Positions 27,521 to 36,460 of a stretch of DNA of 64,000 nt are shown here, piece by piece. How positions within the stretch are numbered: the first letter of the stretch is position 1; every line of letters starts with the position of its first letter. This DNA is from Flavivirga abyssicola (GTDB lineage: Bacteria; Bacteroidota; Bacteroidia; Flavobacteriales; Flavobacteriaceae): contig NZ_CP141266.1 of assembly GCF_030540775.2 (NCBI RefSeq), positions 4,513,001-4,577,000 on the forward strand. The letters are read 5' to 3'. The notes beneath the pieces were generated by a model that was not told the DNA's origin, did no database searches, and worked only from the letters and a program-made list of their open reading frames with translations. Made by a program: the position numbers and the translations under genes.

Positions 27521-27545
27521 CTTTTATTATTATAATACTTTAATA

Positions 27546-28946
27546 CTATATATGCAAAGCTCTATCATCGGTAGCCGCCAAAGCTGCTTCTTTAATAGCT
27601 TCTGTAAATGTAGGATGTGCATGAGACATACGTGATACATCTTCTGCAGATGCTCTATATTCCATAGCCACAACAGCTTCTGCAATCATATCTGCAGCTC
27701 GCGCACCTACCATATGCACGCCTAAAATTTCATCTGTTGTTTTATCTGCAAGAATTTTTACAAATCCATCTAAATCCATACTCGCTCTACTTCTACCTAA
27801 AGCACGCATTGGGAATTGTCCTTTTTTATAGTCTACACCAGCTTCTTTAAGTTGTTCTTCTGTTTTTCCAACAGTAGCAACCTCTGGCCATGTATACACA
27901 ACTCCTGGGATTAAATTATAATCTATATGTGGTTTTTGTCCAGCTATAGTTTCTGCTACAAAAACACCTTCTTCTTCAGCTTTATGTGCTAACATGGCTC
28001 CTTTTACAACATCTCCAATCGCATAAATATTAGAGGCACTTGTTTGTAAATGGTCATTTACTTCAACTTGTCCTCTATCATTTAGTTTTACACCAGCAGC
28101 TTCTGCGTTTAAGCCATCTGTATAAGGACGACGTCCCACAGAAACTAAACAATAATCTCCTTTAAATTCTACTTCTTCCCCTTTTTTATTATCTGCTTTC
28201 ACAATAACGTCATCACCAACACGCTCTACAGATTTTACTTTGTGAGAAGCATTAATTTTGAATTTCTGTTTCTTTAAAACTTTATTAAGTTCTTTGGAGA
28301 GTCCCGCATCCATCGTTGGAATAATACGATCCATGTATTCTACAACAGAAACTTCAGCCCCTAACCTTTTATAAACCTGACCAAGTTCTAAACCTATAAC
28401 ACCACCACCAATAACAATTAAATGCTTTGGTATTTCTTTGAGTTTTAAAGCTTCTGTTGATGTTATAACACGCTCTTTGTCAATATTTATAAATGGTAAA
28501 CTTGAAGGTTTACTTCCAGTCGCAATAATTGTATTTTTTGCTTCTATTTCTGTAATTTCTTCTCCAGAGATTGTAATATGGGTCGCGTCTTTAAAACTTC
28601 CTAAACCTTGATAAACATCAATATTGTTTTTCTTCATTAAGAAATCAATACCACCAGTAGTCTGATCAACCACAGCCTGCTTACGAGCAATCATTTTTTC
28701 TAAATTCACCTTAATATCTCCTGGTATTTCTATACCGTGTTCTTCAAAATGCTTTACAGCATCTTCATAATGATGTGAAGAATCTAAAAGTGCTTTACTT
28801 GGTATACAACCCACATTTAAACAAGTACCTCCAAGCGTAGAATACTTTTCTATAATGGCAGTTTTCATTCCTAATTGTGCACAACGGATCGCTGCTACAT
28901 ATCCTCCAGGCCCTGAACCAATTACGGCTACATCGTATGAATTCAT
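27546..28946 (-). CDS. lpdA: dihydrolipoyl dehydrogenase
   Basis: The 466-residue FAD enzyme is the E3 of 2-oxoacid dehydrogenase complexes; it reoxidises dihydrolipoamide with NAD+. The FAD site GSGPGGYVAAIR is at about 10-21, the redox disulfide is in GGTCLNVGCIPSK (about 39-51), and the NAD site is VIGGGVIGLELG near 177. HAHPTFTEAIKEA at the C-terminus holds the active-site His-Glu pair. Length is normal. No other complex subunit is nearby, so it may serve several complexes. Confidence 0.96.
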   Translation of the reverse strand: MNSYDVAVIGSGPGGYVAAIRCAQLGMKTAIIEKYSTLGGTCLNVGCIPSKALLDSSHHYEDAVKHFEEHGIEIPGDIKVNLEKMIARKQAVVDQTTGGIDFLMKKNNIDVYQGLGSFKDATHITISGEEITEIEAKNTIIATGSKPSSLPFINIDKERVITSTEALKLKEIPKHLIVIGGGVIGLELGQVYKRLGAEVSVVEYMDRIIPTMDAGLSKELNKVLKKQKFKINASHKVKSVERVGDDVIVKADNKKGEEVEFKGDYCLVSVGRRPYTDGLNAEAAGVKLNDRGQVEVNDHLQTSASNIYAIGDVVKGAMLAHKAEEEGVFVAETIAGQKPHIDYNLIPGVVYTWPEVATVGKTEEQLKEAGVDYKKGQFPMRALGRSRASMDLDGFVKILADKTTDEILGVHMVGARAADMIAEAVVAMEYRASAEDVSRMSHAHPTFTEAIKEAALAATDDRALHI

Positions 28947-29025
28947 AAAATATATTTGATGTTTTTATTAAAAAATTAAAAACAAAAATACGAATGTTTT
29001 ATGGGTAGACAATAAAAAAACGTGT

Positions 29026-29529
29026 TTAATAAAGTGGGATTCTTGTTTCTTTTAACCCTAAAGAAATTAAGTACTCTTTAACTTCTAAAGCCTCGTCCCC
29101 ACCTTTTTTGGCATGGTGTAGTAAAGTAAAACCATGAGGGCCTTTTGCGTTAATCAAGCTAGGGGAAAATTCAATCATAGATTTTAAAATATCCATTTTA
29201 CCAAATAGTGCTGCTGTAAAAATATTAGCCTGAGCGCCTTTGTCTAAAAAGTATTGCACAATGTCTTTATTCCCTACATGGCTTGCGGCTCCCAACCCTG
29301 TTTCAAAATCACCTGCCCCCCAATCATGAGCTGCATTAAGAAGTGTTGGATGCTCTTCAAGTAGCTCTTTAACCATATCAAACTTACCATGTGAAACCCT
29401 TACAAATTCTTCAACCAATGCTTTGTTTAATTGAGGTTCTTGTTGTGGTTTACTAAAAGAAAGCAATGGTAATATTGGAATGATTAAAGAAGTTATTCCA
29501 ACTGACTTAATAAATTGATGGCGATTCAT
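29026..29529 (-). CDS. ankyrin-repeat protein, exported
   Basis: The 167-residue protein has a hydrophobic N-terminal signal (about 10-27). Three to four ankyrin repeats cover about 60-160, with the hallmarks DFETGLGAASHVGNKDIVQYFLDKGA and GFTLLHHAKKGG. The start MNRHQFIKSVGITSL resembles the twin-arginine-like heads of flavobacterial exported proteins but lacks the RR pair. It probably mediates protein contacts in the periplasm. Its partner is unknown. Confidence 0.75.
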   Translation of the reverse strand: MNRHQFIKSVGITSLIIPILPLLSFSKPQQEPQLNKALVEEFVRVSHGKFDMVKELLEEHPTLLNAAHDWGAGDFETGLGAASHVGNKDIVQYFLDKGAQANIFTAALFGKMDILKSMIEFSPSLINAKGPHGFTLLHHAKKGGDEALEVKEYLISLGLKETRIPLY

Positions 29530-29631
29530 AATTTGGTTGATTTTTTAATAAAACTATGAAGAATAATTTAATAAACGAGAGTGTTTAACACCTTTTTATA
29601 TTAAACAATCATTCTTATGAATCCCATAAAA

Positions 29632-31212
29632 TCATCCCTTCTCCTTAATATCATTTAATACCCATTCTAATTCTGAATCTTTTTTCAAGTTTCTATCGTT
29701 AACTGTTGGTAAAATTTCAATATCTGGTTTAACACCATAACCGTCTGGATTTTGTTTTTGTGGCGCTTCTACTTGCATCATCCCCATCCTTATCTTTAGT
29801 TTGGTATTTGGCAATTCATATATTTTATAAATGCCCGCAACTGTACCATTATAGGCGCCTCCCGTTTCTTCCCCTACAAAAGTAGCTCTCTTGGTTGCTT
29901 TTAAATGCGTTGAGATTAAAGAGGAAGCCGAAAATGAATTTCCATTAATCAATACATAAATGTGTCCGGTAAAATGTAAAGGCCTAGGGGCTCTAACCTT
30001 TGTTTGCCTAAACCTGTAATACAGCTTACCATCTCGTTTTCTTGTTCTTATTAAATTCTGAACTACGATTATTGGAGATACAATACCTGACAATATTTTT
30101 AAACTATTTGGAGTCGTATTACTCATTAAAAATTTCAAAAATGGGACTCGGCTATTTACCTCGCTATCTTCTATAAATTTATATTTATCTTTGGTTAAAT
30201 ACGAATACAGATAATCAATTTCGGCGATTCTCCCTCCTCCATTATCTCTTAAATCCAAGATTAAATATTTTGTTTTTGCCGAATCTAATTTTGCAAAACT
30301 TTCCTTATAGAATTTTTTATAATTTCCATTGGTAAAACTTCTTAGCTTCATATAAGCCACACCTTTAGCTTTTTTTACAAAGCCGAAATTTCGTGTATAT
30401 TCTTTATTCTTTTTTATAAAACCATGTTTCCTATTAAACTTCCGCTTCTTTTTAGAAGCCAATCGATTTGCTTTTTTCTCTTCAGAAGTTAATTTTACAC
30501 GCTTTTTAGTTTTTGTGGAGTCTTGCTTTTTAGACTTTTCTTTCTTTTTTAATCTTCTAAACGTCTTAATAAATAAGGAGTCTTTGTTTTTAAAAGTAAC
30601 TCTTAAACTATCTACAAACCCTTTATCCTTATAATAAAAATTAGAAAAATGCCGTCCTACGTATCTATTATGCAATGTAGTATTATAACCATCTGAAGAA
30701 AAACGTGTTTTATATACACCTATTAAATCGGAAACCAAATCCTCTTCAATTTTAACCACTTCACTACCTACCATTGTAGAATCTTTTCCTCTGGTATTTT
30801 TAACCCATAGCTTGTTTTCTAAATATTCAAAATCCAAAGCATAAAACTCAAATTTATTCTTAAGCAATTGCTTACGTTCTTTCTTTGTGTACCACTTATT
30901 TGCGGAACTTAAAGAAATATGACCTTGCTTTACCTGAGATACTACTGGTGCTAACTTTTTATAGAATTCCCTAGAGTTAATTGGTGTAATAATGGTGCGT
31001 TTCAAGCTATCAAACTTAAAATCCAAAACTTCTTTGGAGGTGTATTGATATAATTTAGGATGATGTTTTTTTAATTGACTATATACTTTATCTATATCTT
31101 CGTGTAAATCAATAACATCATGCAATTTCGTAATTTGTTCATTATGATTTTTGAGACTCCTACAAGAGACCAAAACAAAAAAAACGAAAAGTAATAAAAC
31201 GGCCTTTCTCAT
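29632..31212 (-). CDS. S41 family peptidase, lipoprotein
   Basis: The 526-residue protein has a lipoprotein signal with Cys near 17 (VLVSCRS). The C-terminal half is a tail-specific-protease-like S41 domain with LDLRDNGGG near 320 and the likely catalytic Ser in NGNSFSASSLIS near 430, followed by GEETGG. No PDZ domain is recognisable. A Lys/Arg-rich insert (about 220-270) lies before the catalytic part. It would act in the periplasm or at the outer membrane on unknown proteins. Confidence 0.82.
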   Translation of the reverse strand: MRKAVLLLFVFFVLVSCRSLKNHNEQITKLHDVIDLHEDIDKVYSQLKKHHPKLYQYTSKEVLDFKFDSLKRTIITPINSREFYKKLAPVVSQVKQGHISLSSANKWYTKKERKQLLKNKFEFYALDFEYLENKLWVKNTRGKDSTMVGSEVVKIEEDLVSDLIGVYKTRFSSDGYNTTLHNRYVGRHFSNFYYKDKGFVDSLRVTFKNKDSLFIKTFRRLKKKEKSKKQDSTKTKKRVKLTSEEKKANRLASKKKRKFNRKHGFIKKNKEYTRNFGFVKKAKGVAYMKLRSFTNGNYKKFYKESFAKLDSAKTKYLILDLRDNGGGRIAEIDYLYSYLTKDKYKFIEDSEVNSRVPFLKFLMSNTTPNSLKILSGIVSPIIVVQNLIRTRKRDGKLYYRFRQTKVRAPRPLHFTGHIYVLINGNSFSASSLISTHLKATKRATFVGEETGGAYNGTVAGIYKIYELPNTKLKIRMGMMQVEAPQKQNPDGYGVKPDIEILPTVNDRNLKKDSELEWVLNDIKEKG

Positions 31213-31338
31213 ATACTAAATTGAATTCCTCTTGCTAAAGTAATTGTATTTACTTAAAAGTATAATCAATTAATAATTCTTTAACGACTTATTCAATTTT
31301 TCGATAGTTTCACACATAAATAACTTCATAAAATTATG

Positions 31339-31346
31339 TAGTTTTG
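31339..31346 (+). promoter_or_regulatory. -7 promoter element immediately before smpB
   Basis: TAGTTTTG matches TAnnTTTG. It ends only 6 bases before the ATG at 31353, so transcription from it would give a leader of a few bases at most. No good -33 TTTG is at the expected spacing. Confidence 0.35.
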
Positions 31347-31352
31347 TGCTCC

Positions 31353-31811
31353 ATGCAAAAAAACATTAACATACAAAACAAAAAAGCACGCTTTCAGTAT
31401 GAAATATTAGACAAGTATACTGCGGGAATCGTGCTAACTGGAACAGAAATTAAATCCATACGTAGTAGCCGAGCTTCCATAGCTGAAAGTTTTTGTGAGT
31501 TTAATGAGCAAGGAGAGCTTTTTGTTATCAATATGACTATTGAAGAATATGCTTTTGGTAATTATTACAATCATCGTCCTAAAGCAGAAAGAAAACTATT
31601 GCTAAACAAACGAGAGCTAAAAAAATTACTAAAAGAAGTTCAAAATACAGGACTCACTATTATTCCTTTACGATTATTTATAAACGAAAAAGGATACGCT
31701 AAAATGGACATTGCTTTAGCGAAAGGTAAAAAACTGTATGATAAAAGAGAAACCATTAAGGATCGGGACAATAAACGTGATTTGGATAGAATTAAGAAAA
31801 ACTTCAAATAA
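31353..31811 (+). CDS. smpB: SsrA-binding protein SmpB
   Basis: The 152-residue protein binds tmRNA and delivers it to stalled ribosomes. Signatures are NKKARFQYEILDKYTAGIVLTGTEIKSIR (near 7-35, shown here as the standard N-terminal OB-fold start), NHRPKAERKLLLNKRELKKL, and a basic C-terminal tail ending DKRETIKDRDNKRDLDR..., which forms the helix in the mRNA channel. The start at 31353 fits the family; an upstream TTG at 31344 would add MCS. Confidence 0.96.
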   Translation: MQKNINIQNKKARFQYEILDKYTAGIVLTGTEIKSIRSSRASIAESFCEFNEQGELFVINMTIEEYAFGNYYNHRPKAERKLLLNKRELKKLLKEVQNTGLTIIPLRLFINEKGYAKMDIALAKGKKLYDKRETIKDRDNKRDLDRIKKNFK

Positions 31812-31953
31812 TTTCCTGAATTTTACTGAAATAAGCGATGCCAGCTTTAATACATTCTTCGATAAAAGATGCTTAAATTTAAGAAAGCATTAACGATTAA
31901 AGACCAACAAATGCTTTACTTTGTTAAGCAAATAAGTTTTACCATATTTTAAG

Positions 31954-32490
31954 ATGAAAAAAACGATATCCATTATACTATTGTGTATTGTAACATTATC
32001 TGGAGCATCACAAGAAAAAAAAGAAGAAGCAAAAGACTATTCTGAAAAAGTAAAAACACTTGATAGTACTATAAAAACATTATATGCTGTTATTTCGGGA
32101 GAAAGAGGTGTTAAGAGGGATTGGGAGCTATTTAAATTTTTATTTAAACCTAATGCAAAATTAATCCCCTCCGGAAAGAATAAAGAAGGTGAAATTAAAG
32201 TACGCTATATGTCTCCTGATGATTATGTTAAAAGTTCGGGAAAATGGCTTGTTGAACATGGTTTTTTTGAAAAAGAAATACACAGAGAAGTCAGTACTTT
32301 TGGTAATATTACCCAGGTGTTTAGTACCTATGAAGCTTTTTATAGCAAAGACGATAAAAAGCCATTTATGAGAGGCATCAATAGTATTCAGCTTTTAAAT
32401 GATGGCAAACGTTGGTGGGTTATCAATATTTTCTGGACTCAGGAAACCAATGAAAATAAAATTCCTGAAAATTATCTTCCTAACGAATAA
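31954..32490 (+). CDS. exported NTF2-like protein of unknown function
   Basis: The 178-residue protein has a signal peptide (about 1-19). Its domain looks like the NTF2/SnoaL-like fold, with RDWELFKFLFKPNAKLIP, HREVSTFGNITQVFSTYEAFYS and SIQLLNDGKRWWVINIFWTQE as the typical strand order. No catalytic residues can be named. It lies 16 bases upstream of the S15 peptidase gene on the same strand and is probably co-transcribed. Confidence 0.65.
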   Translation: MKKTISIILLCIVTLSGASQEKKEEAKDYSEKVKTLDSTIKTLYAVISGERGVKRDWELFKFLFKPNAKLIPSGKNKEGEIKVRYMSPDDYVKSSGKWLVEHGFFEKEIHREVSTFGNITQVFSTYEAFYSKDDKKPFMRGINSIQLLNDGKRWWVINIFWTQETNENKIPENYLPNE

Positions 32491-32506
32491 ATTACAACTA
32501 AAAAAC

Positions 32507-34354
32507 ATGAATTCCTCTGTAAGACTAAAGTCTATACTATTAACATACGCCTTATTTATTACCGGCGTATTTTCAAGTTTAGGACAAGACACAAAAACAA
32601 CACCTATTTTTAAAGATGGTGAAGCACAAATAGTAGAAGCATTTAACGATCCTAGTAAATGGATTAGACATGATTTATGGGTAGAAACAACTTTTGATAC
32701 TGATGGTGATGGTAAATTGGACCGTATGCATGTTGCTGTTACCAGACCAGAACAAACCGAAAGCGAAGAATTAAAACTTCCTGTTATTTATATTTCCAGT
32801 CCGTATTTTGCAGGTGTTGCACCAAATATTGACGGGCTTTTTTGGAATGTAAACCACGAGCTTGGGGACACAGCAAAAGAACGCATTCATGCCGAAGTAA
32901 CCCGAGTAGGTAAACGTCCAATCATATCTAATTCCCACATACAAAAATGGGTTCCTAGAGGTTATATTGTGGTACACTCTTCTTCTCCTGGAACTGGGCT
33001 TTCACAAGGGGCTCCAACAGTTGGGGGCAAAAATGAATCTTTAGCCCCAAAAGCAGTTATTGATTGGCTTTGCGGACGTATAAAAGGTTATAAAACTATT
33101 GATGGAAATGTACCTGTTATAGCCTATTGGTCTACTGGAAAAGTAGGTATGACAGGAACATCATATAACGGCACACTACCAGTGGCAGCAGCTACAACGG
33201 GTGTTGATGGTTTAGAAGCTATAATCCCTATTGCACCTGTAACCTCTTTTTACAACTATTATAGGTCTAATGGCTTAGTAAGATCTCCTGGTGGGTATTT
33301 GGGAGAGGATGTTGATGTGCTTTATGATTTTATCCATAGCGGTGCAGAAGCTAATCGCCCGTACAATAATAAAACTATTAGAGATACCGAAATGAAAAAC
33401 GGTATAGATAGAATTACTGGGGATTATAATGATTTCTGGGAAACACGTAATTTAATGGATAATGCCCAGAATATGAAGGCTGCTTTATTGATGTCTCATG
33501 GTTTTAATGATTGGAACGTAATGACAGAACACAGCTATGGCTTATATGCTAAAGCAAAAAAAATGGGACTTCCAACTCAAATATTTTATCATCAAAACGG
33601 GCATGGTGGCCCACCTCCTATTAAATTGATGAATCGCTGGTTTACTCGTTATTTACATGGTGTTGAAAATGGTATTGAAAATGATGCGAAAGCCTGGATT
33701 GTTCGTGAAGATGACGACATGTCTGAACCTACAGCTTATAAAGATTACCCAAATCCAGAAGCATCCAATGTGAAACTTTATCTAACAGCTGGTGTTCCCA
33801 GAGCTGGTGGATTGAGTACCTCTAAAGTGAAAAATCAAGGACGTGAAACCTTGGTTGATGATTATTCATTTTCTGGTAAAGATCTGGCAACAGCAGAAAA
33901 TTCTAAGCATCGTTTACTTTATGCAACTCCTAAATTAACTAAAGATGTTCATATTTCTGGAGTGCCTAAAGTAACCGTGAAATTAGCGAGTAGCAAACCT
34001 GCAGCTAATTTATCTGTTTGGTTAGTATCTCTTCCCTGGAATGAGCAACAAGGTGCAGCAATTACTGAAAATATCATTACACGTGGCTGGGCAGATCCTC
34101 AAAATCATAAATCATTAACCGAAAGTAAACCTTTAAAACCTGGAAAATTTTACGAAGTGTCTTTTAATTTAATGCCAGATGATCAAATTATTAAAGCAGG
34201 GCAACAAATAGGTTTGATGATTTTTTCTAGTGATAAAGAATTTACTTTACACCCAAAAGCTGGAACTGAGCTGACTGTTGATTTGGATGGTACTAATTTG
34301 ATCTTACCTGTTGTTGGTGGGGTTGATGGGTTTAATGGGGCTTTTGGAGAGTAA
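32507..34354 (+). CDS. S15 family Xaa-Pro dipeptidyl-peptidase-like hydrolase
   Basis: The 615-residue protein has a signal peptide (about 1-26). An alpha/beta hydrolase domain carries the nucleophile in GMTGTSYNG (Ser near 219), the acid in HGFNDWNV (about 332) and the base in NGHGG (about 366). A C-terminal X-Pro-peptidase-type jelly-roll follows (about 420-610). Family members release Xaa-Pro dipeptides or hydrolyse esters such as cocaine or acylated antibiotics. The start at 32507 gives a clean signal peptide; the frame is open 108 bases further upstream, but that overlaps the preceding gene. Confidence 0.85.
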   Translation: MNSSVRLKSILLTYALFITGVFSSLGQDTKTTPIFKDGEAQIVEAFNDPSKWIRHDLWVETTFDTDGDGKLDRMHVAVTRPEQTESEELKLPVIYISSPYFAGVAPNIDGLFWNVNHELGDTAKERIHAEVTRVGKRPIISNSHIQKWVPRGYIVVHSSSPGTGLSQGAPTVGGKNESLAPKAVIDWLCGRIKGYKTIDGNVPVIAYWSTGKVGMTGTSYNGTLPVAAATTGVDGLEAIIPIAPVTSFYNYYRSNGLVRSPGGYLGEDVDVLYDFIHSGAEANRPYNNKTIRDTEMKNGIDRITGDYNDFWETRNLMDNAQNMKAALLMSHGFNDWNVMTEHSYGLYAKAKKMGLPTQIFYHQNGHGGPPPIKLMNRWFTRYLHGVENGIENDAKAWIVREDDDMSEPTAYKDYPNPEASNVKLYLTAGVPRAGGLSTSKVKNQGRETLVDDYSFSGKDLATAENSKHRLLYATPKLTKDVHISGVPKVTVKLASSKPAANLSVWLVSLPWNEQQGAAITENIITRGWADPQNHKSLTESKPLKPGKFYEVSFNLMPDDQIIKAGQQIGLMIFSSDKEFTLHPKAGTELTVDLDGTNLILPVVGGVDGFNGAFGE

Positions 34355-34690
34355 ATGGAAATAAATTTAAAATAACATCGTCTTTGTCATTCAGAGCGCA
34401 GCGAAGAATCTTATAAATTAACGTGAGTTCGATGTAACGATATAGTTATTATTTTGATAATCAAAGACTTAACCTCAAGTGTCAGGTTGAGCGCAGTCGA
34501 AACCCATTCAAATTTGTAGAATTCAATGACCTTTCGACTGCGCTCAAGGCGACAAGTAGCATTATTAGTGGGCTTATCGTTAAAGATATGTTTATTTTAA
34601 ATCGAACTCACGTTAAAAGCATAAAAATTTCAAGAGATTCTTCGCTTAGCTCTGAATGCCATTTTTTTGACAGCTTCACCTTTTTCTCAA
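34355..34690. repeat. nested palindromic repeats (about 280 bases)
   Basis: Three inverted repeats lie one inside another. The outer arms are TTCAGAGC...AGCGAAGAATCT (34390-34411) and AGATTCTTCGCT...GCTCTGAA (34635-34656). The middle arms are TTAACGTGAGTTCGAT (34418-34433) and its perfect complement (34601-34616). The inner arms are TTGAGCGCAGTCGAAA (34487-34502) and its perfect complement (34532-34547). One unit seems to have inserted into another. The region separates the converging S15 and pcm genes and has no gene. Confidence 0.85.
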
Positions 34691-35332
34691 TTAATTTTTA
34701 TCCTCTAACAAAGGCACAAAACGAAACTCACCAAATTCTTCTTGCGAAAATTCTTTTTGTCCTTTTCTGGTAAACATTGTCATAATTTGCACATTATCAC
34801 CTACAGGAATAACCAGCCTACCTCCTATTTTTAATTGACTTAACAAAGGTTTTGGGACAAAGGGCGCGCCCGCAGTAACAATAATACCCTCGAAAGGTGC
34901 TTCATCAACTAACCCTTTATAACCATCACCAAAAATAAGTTTCTTTGCACGATATCCTAATTTCGGTAAAAACTTGCTCGTCTTTTTAAATAACTCTTGC
35001 TGGCGTTCAATACTAAAAACCTTAGCACCTAATTCACACAAAACTGCCGTTTGATACCCGCTTCCTGTACCAATTTCTAAAATCTTATCGCCTTTCTTAA
35101 CTTGTAACAATTCACTTTGAAATGCTACGGTATAAGGTTGCGAAATAGTTTGATCTGCTGCAATAGGAAACGCTTTATCTTGGTAGGCATGATCTAAAAA
35201 ACCAGAATCCATAAACAAATGCCTTGGTATTTTACCTATAGCGTTTAAAACATTTGCATCTGTTATTCCTTTGGCCTTTAAAACATTAACCAATTGTTGG
35301 CGTAAGCCTTTGTGTTTAAAAGTATCTTTCAA
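34691..35332 (-). CDS. pcm: protein-L-isoaspartate O-methyltransferase
   Basis: The 213-residue enzyme uses SAM to methylate isoaspartyl residues in damaged proteins. The SAM-binding motif VLEIGTGSGYQTAVL-type sequence (ILEIGTGSGYQTAVL) is near 82-96. PRHLFM and DQTISQPYTVAFQ are the substrate-site signatures, and EGIIVTAGAPFVPKPLL is the family motif III. Length is normal. It is divergent from the oxidoreductase gene. Confidence 0.94.
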   Translation of the reverse strand: MKDTFKHKGLRQQLVNVLKAKGITDANVLNAIGKIPRHLFMDSGFLDHAYQDKAFPIAADQTISQPYTVAFQSELLQVKKGDKILEIGTGSGYQTAVLCELGAKVFSIERQQELFKKTSKFLPKLGYRAKKLIFGDGYKGLVDEAPFEGIIVTAGAPFVPKPLLSQLKIGGRLVIPVGDNVQIMTMFTRKGQKEFSQEEFGEFRFVPLLEDKN

Positions 35333-35465
35333 TGTTGGGTTGGTTTATTAATGCTAAAATTAGTTAAACATTTTCAAGATGAAAACAAAATATGTAAAAT
35401 TTATTTTAGACATCAAATAAGCAAAAAATAAGCTGTAAATAATCAAATTCATGTTCTAAATATCT

Positions 35466-35473
35466 TATTTTTG
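35466..35473 (+). promoter_or_regulatory. -7 promoter element of the oxidoreductase gene
   Basis: TATTTTTG fits TAnnTTTG and lies 17 bases before the ATG at 35491. The expected -33 TTTG is not clear. Confidence 0.4.
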
Positions 35474-35490
35474 TTGAAAATGTAAAAACT

Positions 35491-36450
35491 ATGCTCAACG
35501 TTGGTGTACTAGGTGCAGGACACTTAGGAAAAATTCATTTAAGACTCCTTAATCAATCAAAAAAATATAATCTCGTAGGTTTTTATGATGCTGATGCAAC
35601 AAACGGTCATAAAGTAGAAACCGAGTTTGGTTATAAATTTTTTAATTCCATAGAAGCACTTATTGATGCTGTTGATGTGGTAGATATAGTCACACCAACA
35701 CTTTCGCATTACGATTGTGCAAAACAAGCCATTGCAAAAGGCAGGCATATATTCATTGAAAAACCGATTACCAACACCGTAGAAGAAGCAGAACATATTA
35801 GAGAGTTACTGTCTGAGCATAATCTTAGAGGACAAGTAGGGCATGTGGAGCGCTTTAATCCTGCTTTTATGGCCGTAAAAGATGATATTAAATCACCTAT
35901 GTTTATTGAATCTCATCGTTTGGCAGAATTTAACCCAAGGGGAACCGATGTGCCAGTCGTATTGGATTTGATGATTCATGATATTGATATTATTTTAAGT
36001 CTTGTAAGTTCTAAAGTGAAAAATGTTACAGCTAGTGGTGTTTCGGTAATTAGTGATACACCAGATATTGCAAATGCCCGAATTGAATTTGAAAACGGCT
36101 GTGTCGCCAACCTAACCGCTAGTAGGATATCTTTAAAGAAAATGCGTAAAGCACGTTTCTTCCAAAAAGATGCTTATATTTCTGTAGATTTCTTAGAGAA
36201 GAAATGTGAAGTTGTTAAAATGAAAGATGCACCCGAACAACCTGGAGATTTTGATATGATACTTCAAAATGCCGAAGGCGTAAAAAAGCAAATTTATTTT
36301 GATAATCCAGAGATATCAGAAAACAATGCCATTCTAGATGAATTAGAGACATTTGCCGACGCTATAAATAATAACACTTCCCCTATTGTAACGCTTCACG
36401 ACGGTACAGAAGCACTAAGAGTAGCAACTCAAATAATAAATTGTTTTTAA
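35491..36450 (+). CDS. Gfo/Idh/MocA family oxidoreductase
   Basis: The 319-residue NAD(P)-dependent enzyme has the Rossmann motif GVLGAGHLGKIH (about 5-16) and EKPITNT (about 91-97, with the conserved Lys), then a C-terminal alpha/beta dimerisation domain with HDIDIILSLV. The substrate is probably a sugar or cyclitol, but nothing nearby fixes it. It lies 10 bases upstream of hbd on the same strand. Confidence 0.85.
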   Translation: MLNVGVLGAGHLGKIHLRLLNQSKKYNLVGFYDADATNGHKVETEFGYKFFNSIEALIDAVDVVDIVTPTLSHYDCAKQAIAKGRHIFIEKPITNTVEEAEHIRELLSEHNLRGQVGHVERFNPAFMAVKDDIKSPMFIESHRLAEFNPRGTDVPVVLDLMIHDIDIILSLVSSKVKNVTASGVSVISDTPDIANARIEFENGCVANLTASRISLKKMRKARFFQKDAYISVDFLEKKCEVVKMKDAPEQPGDFDMILQNAEGVKKQIYFDNPEISENNAILDELETFADAINNNTSPIVTLHDGTEALRVATQIINCF

Positions 36451-36460
36451 AAATATTTAC

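Noticed and set aside
34384-34663. Structured non-coding RNA such as a riboswitch
   Set aside because: The arms match dispersed repeat copies elsewhere and lie between convergent genes, so a nested repeat explains the structure.
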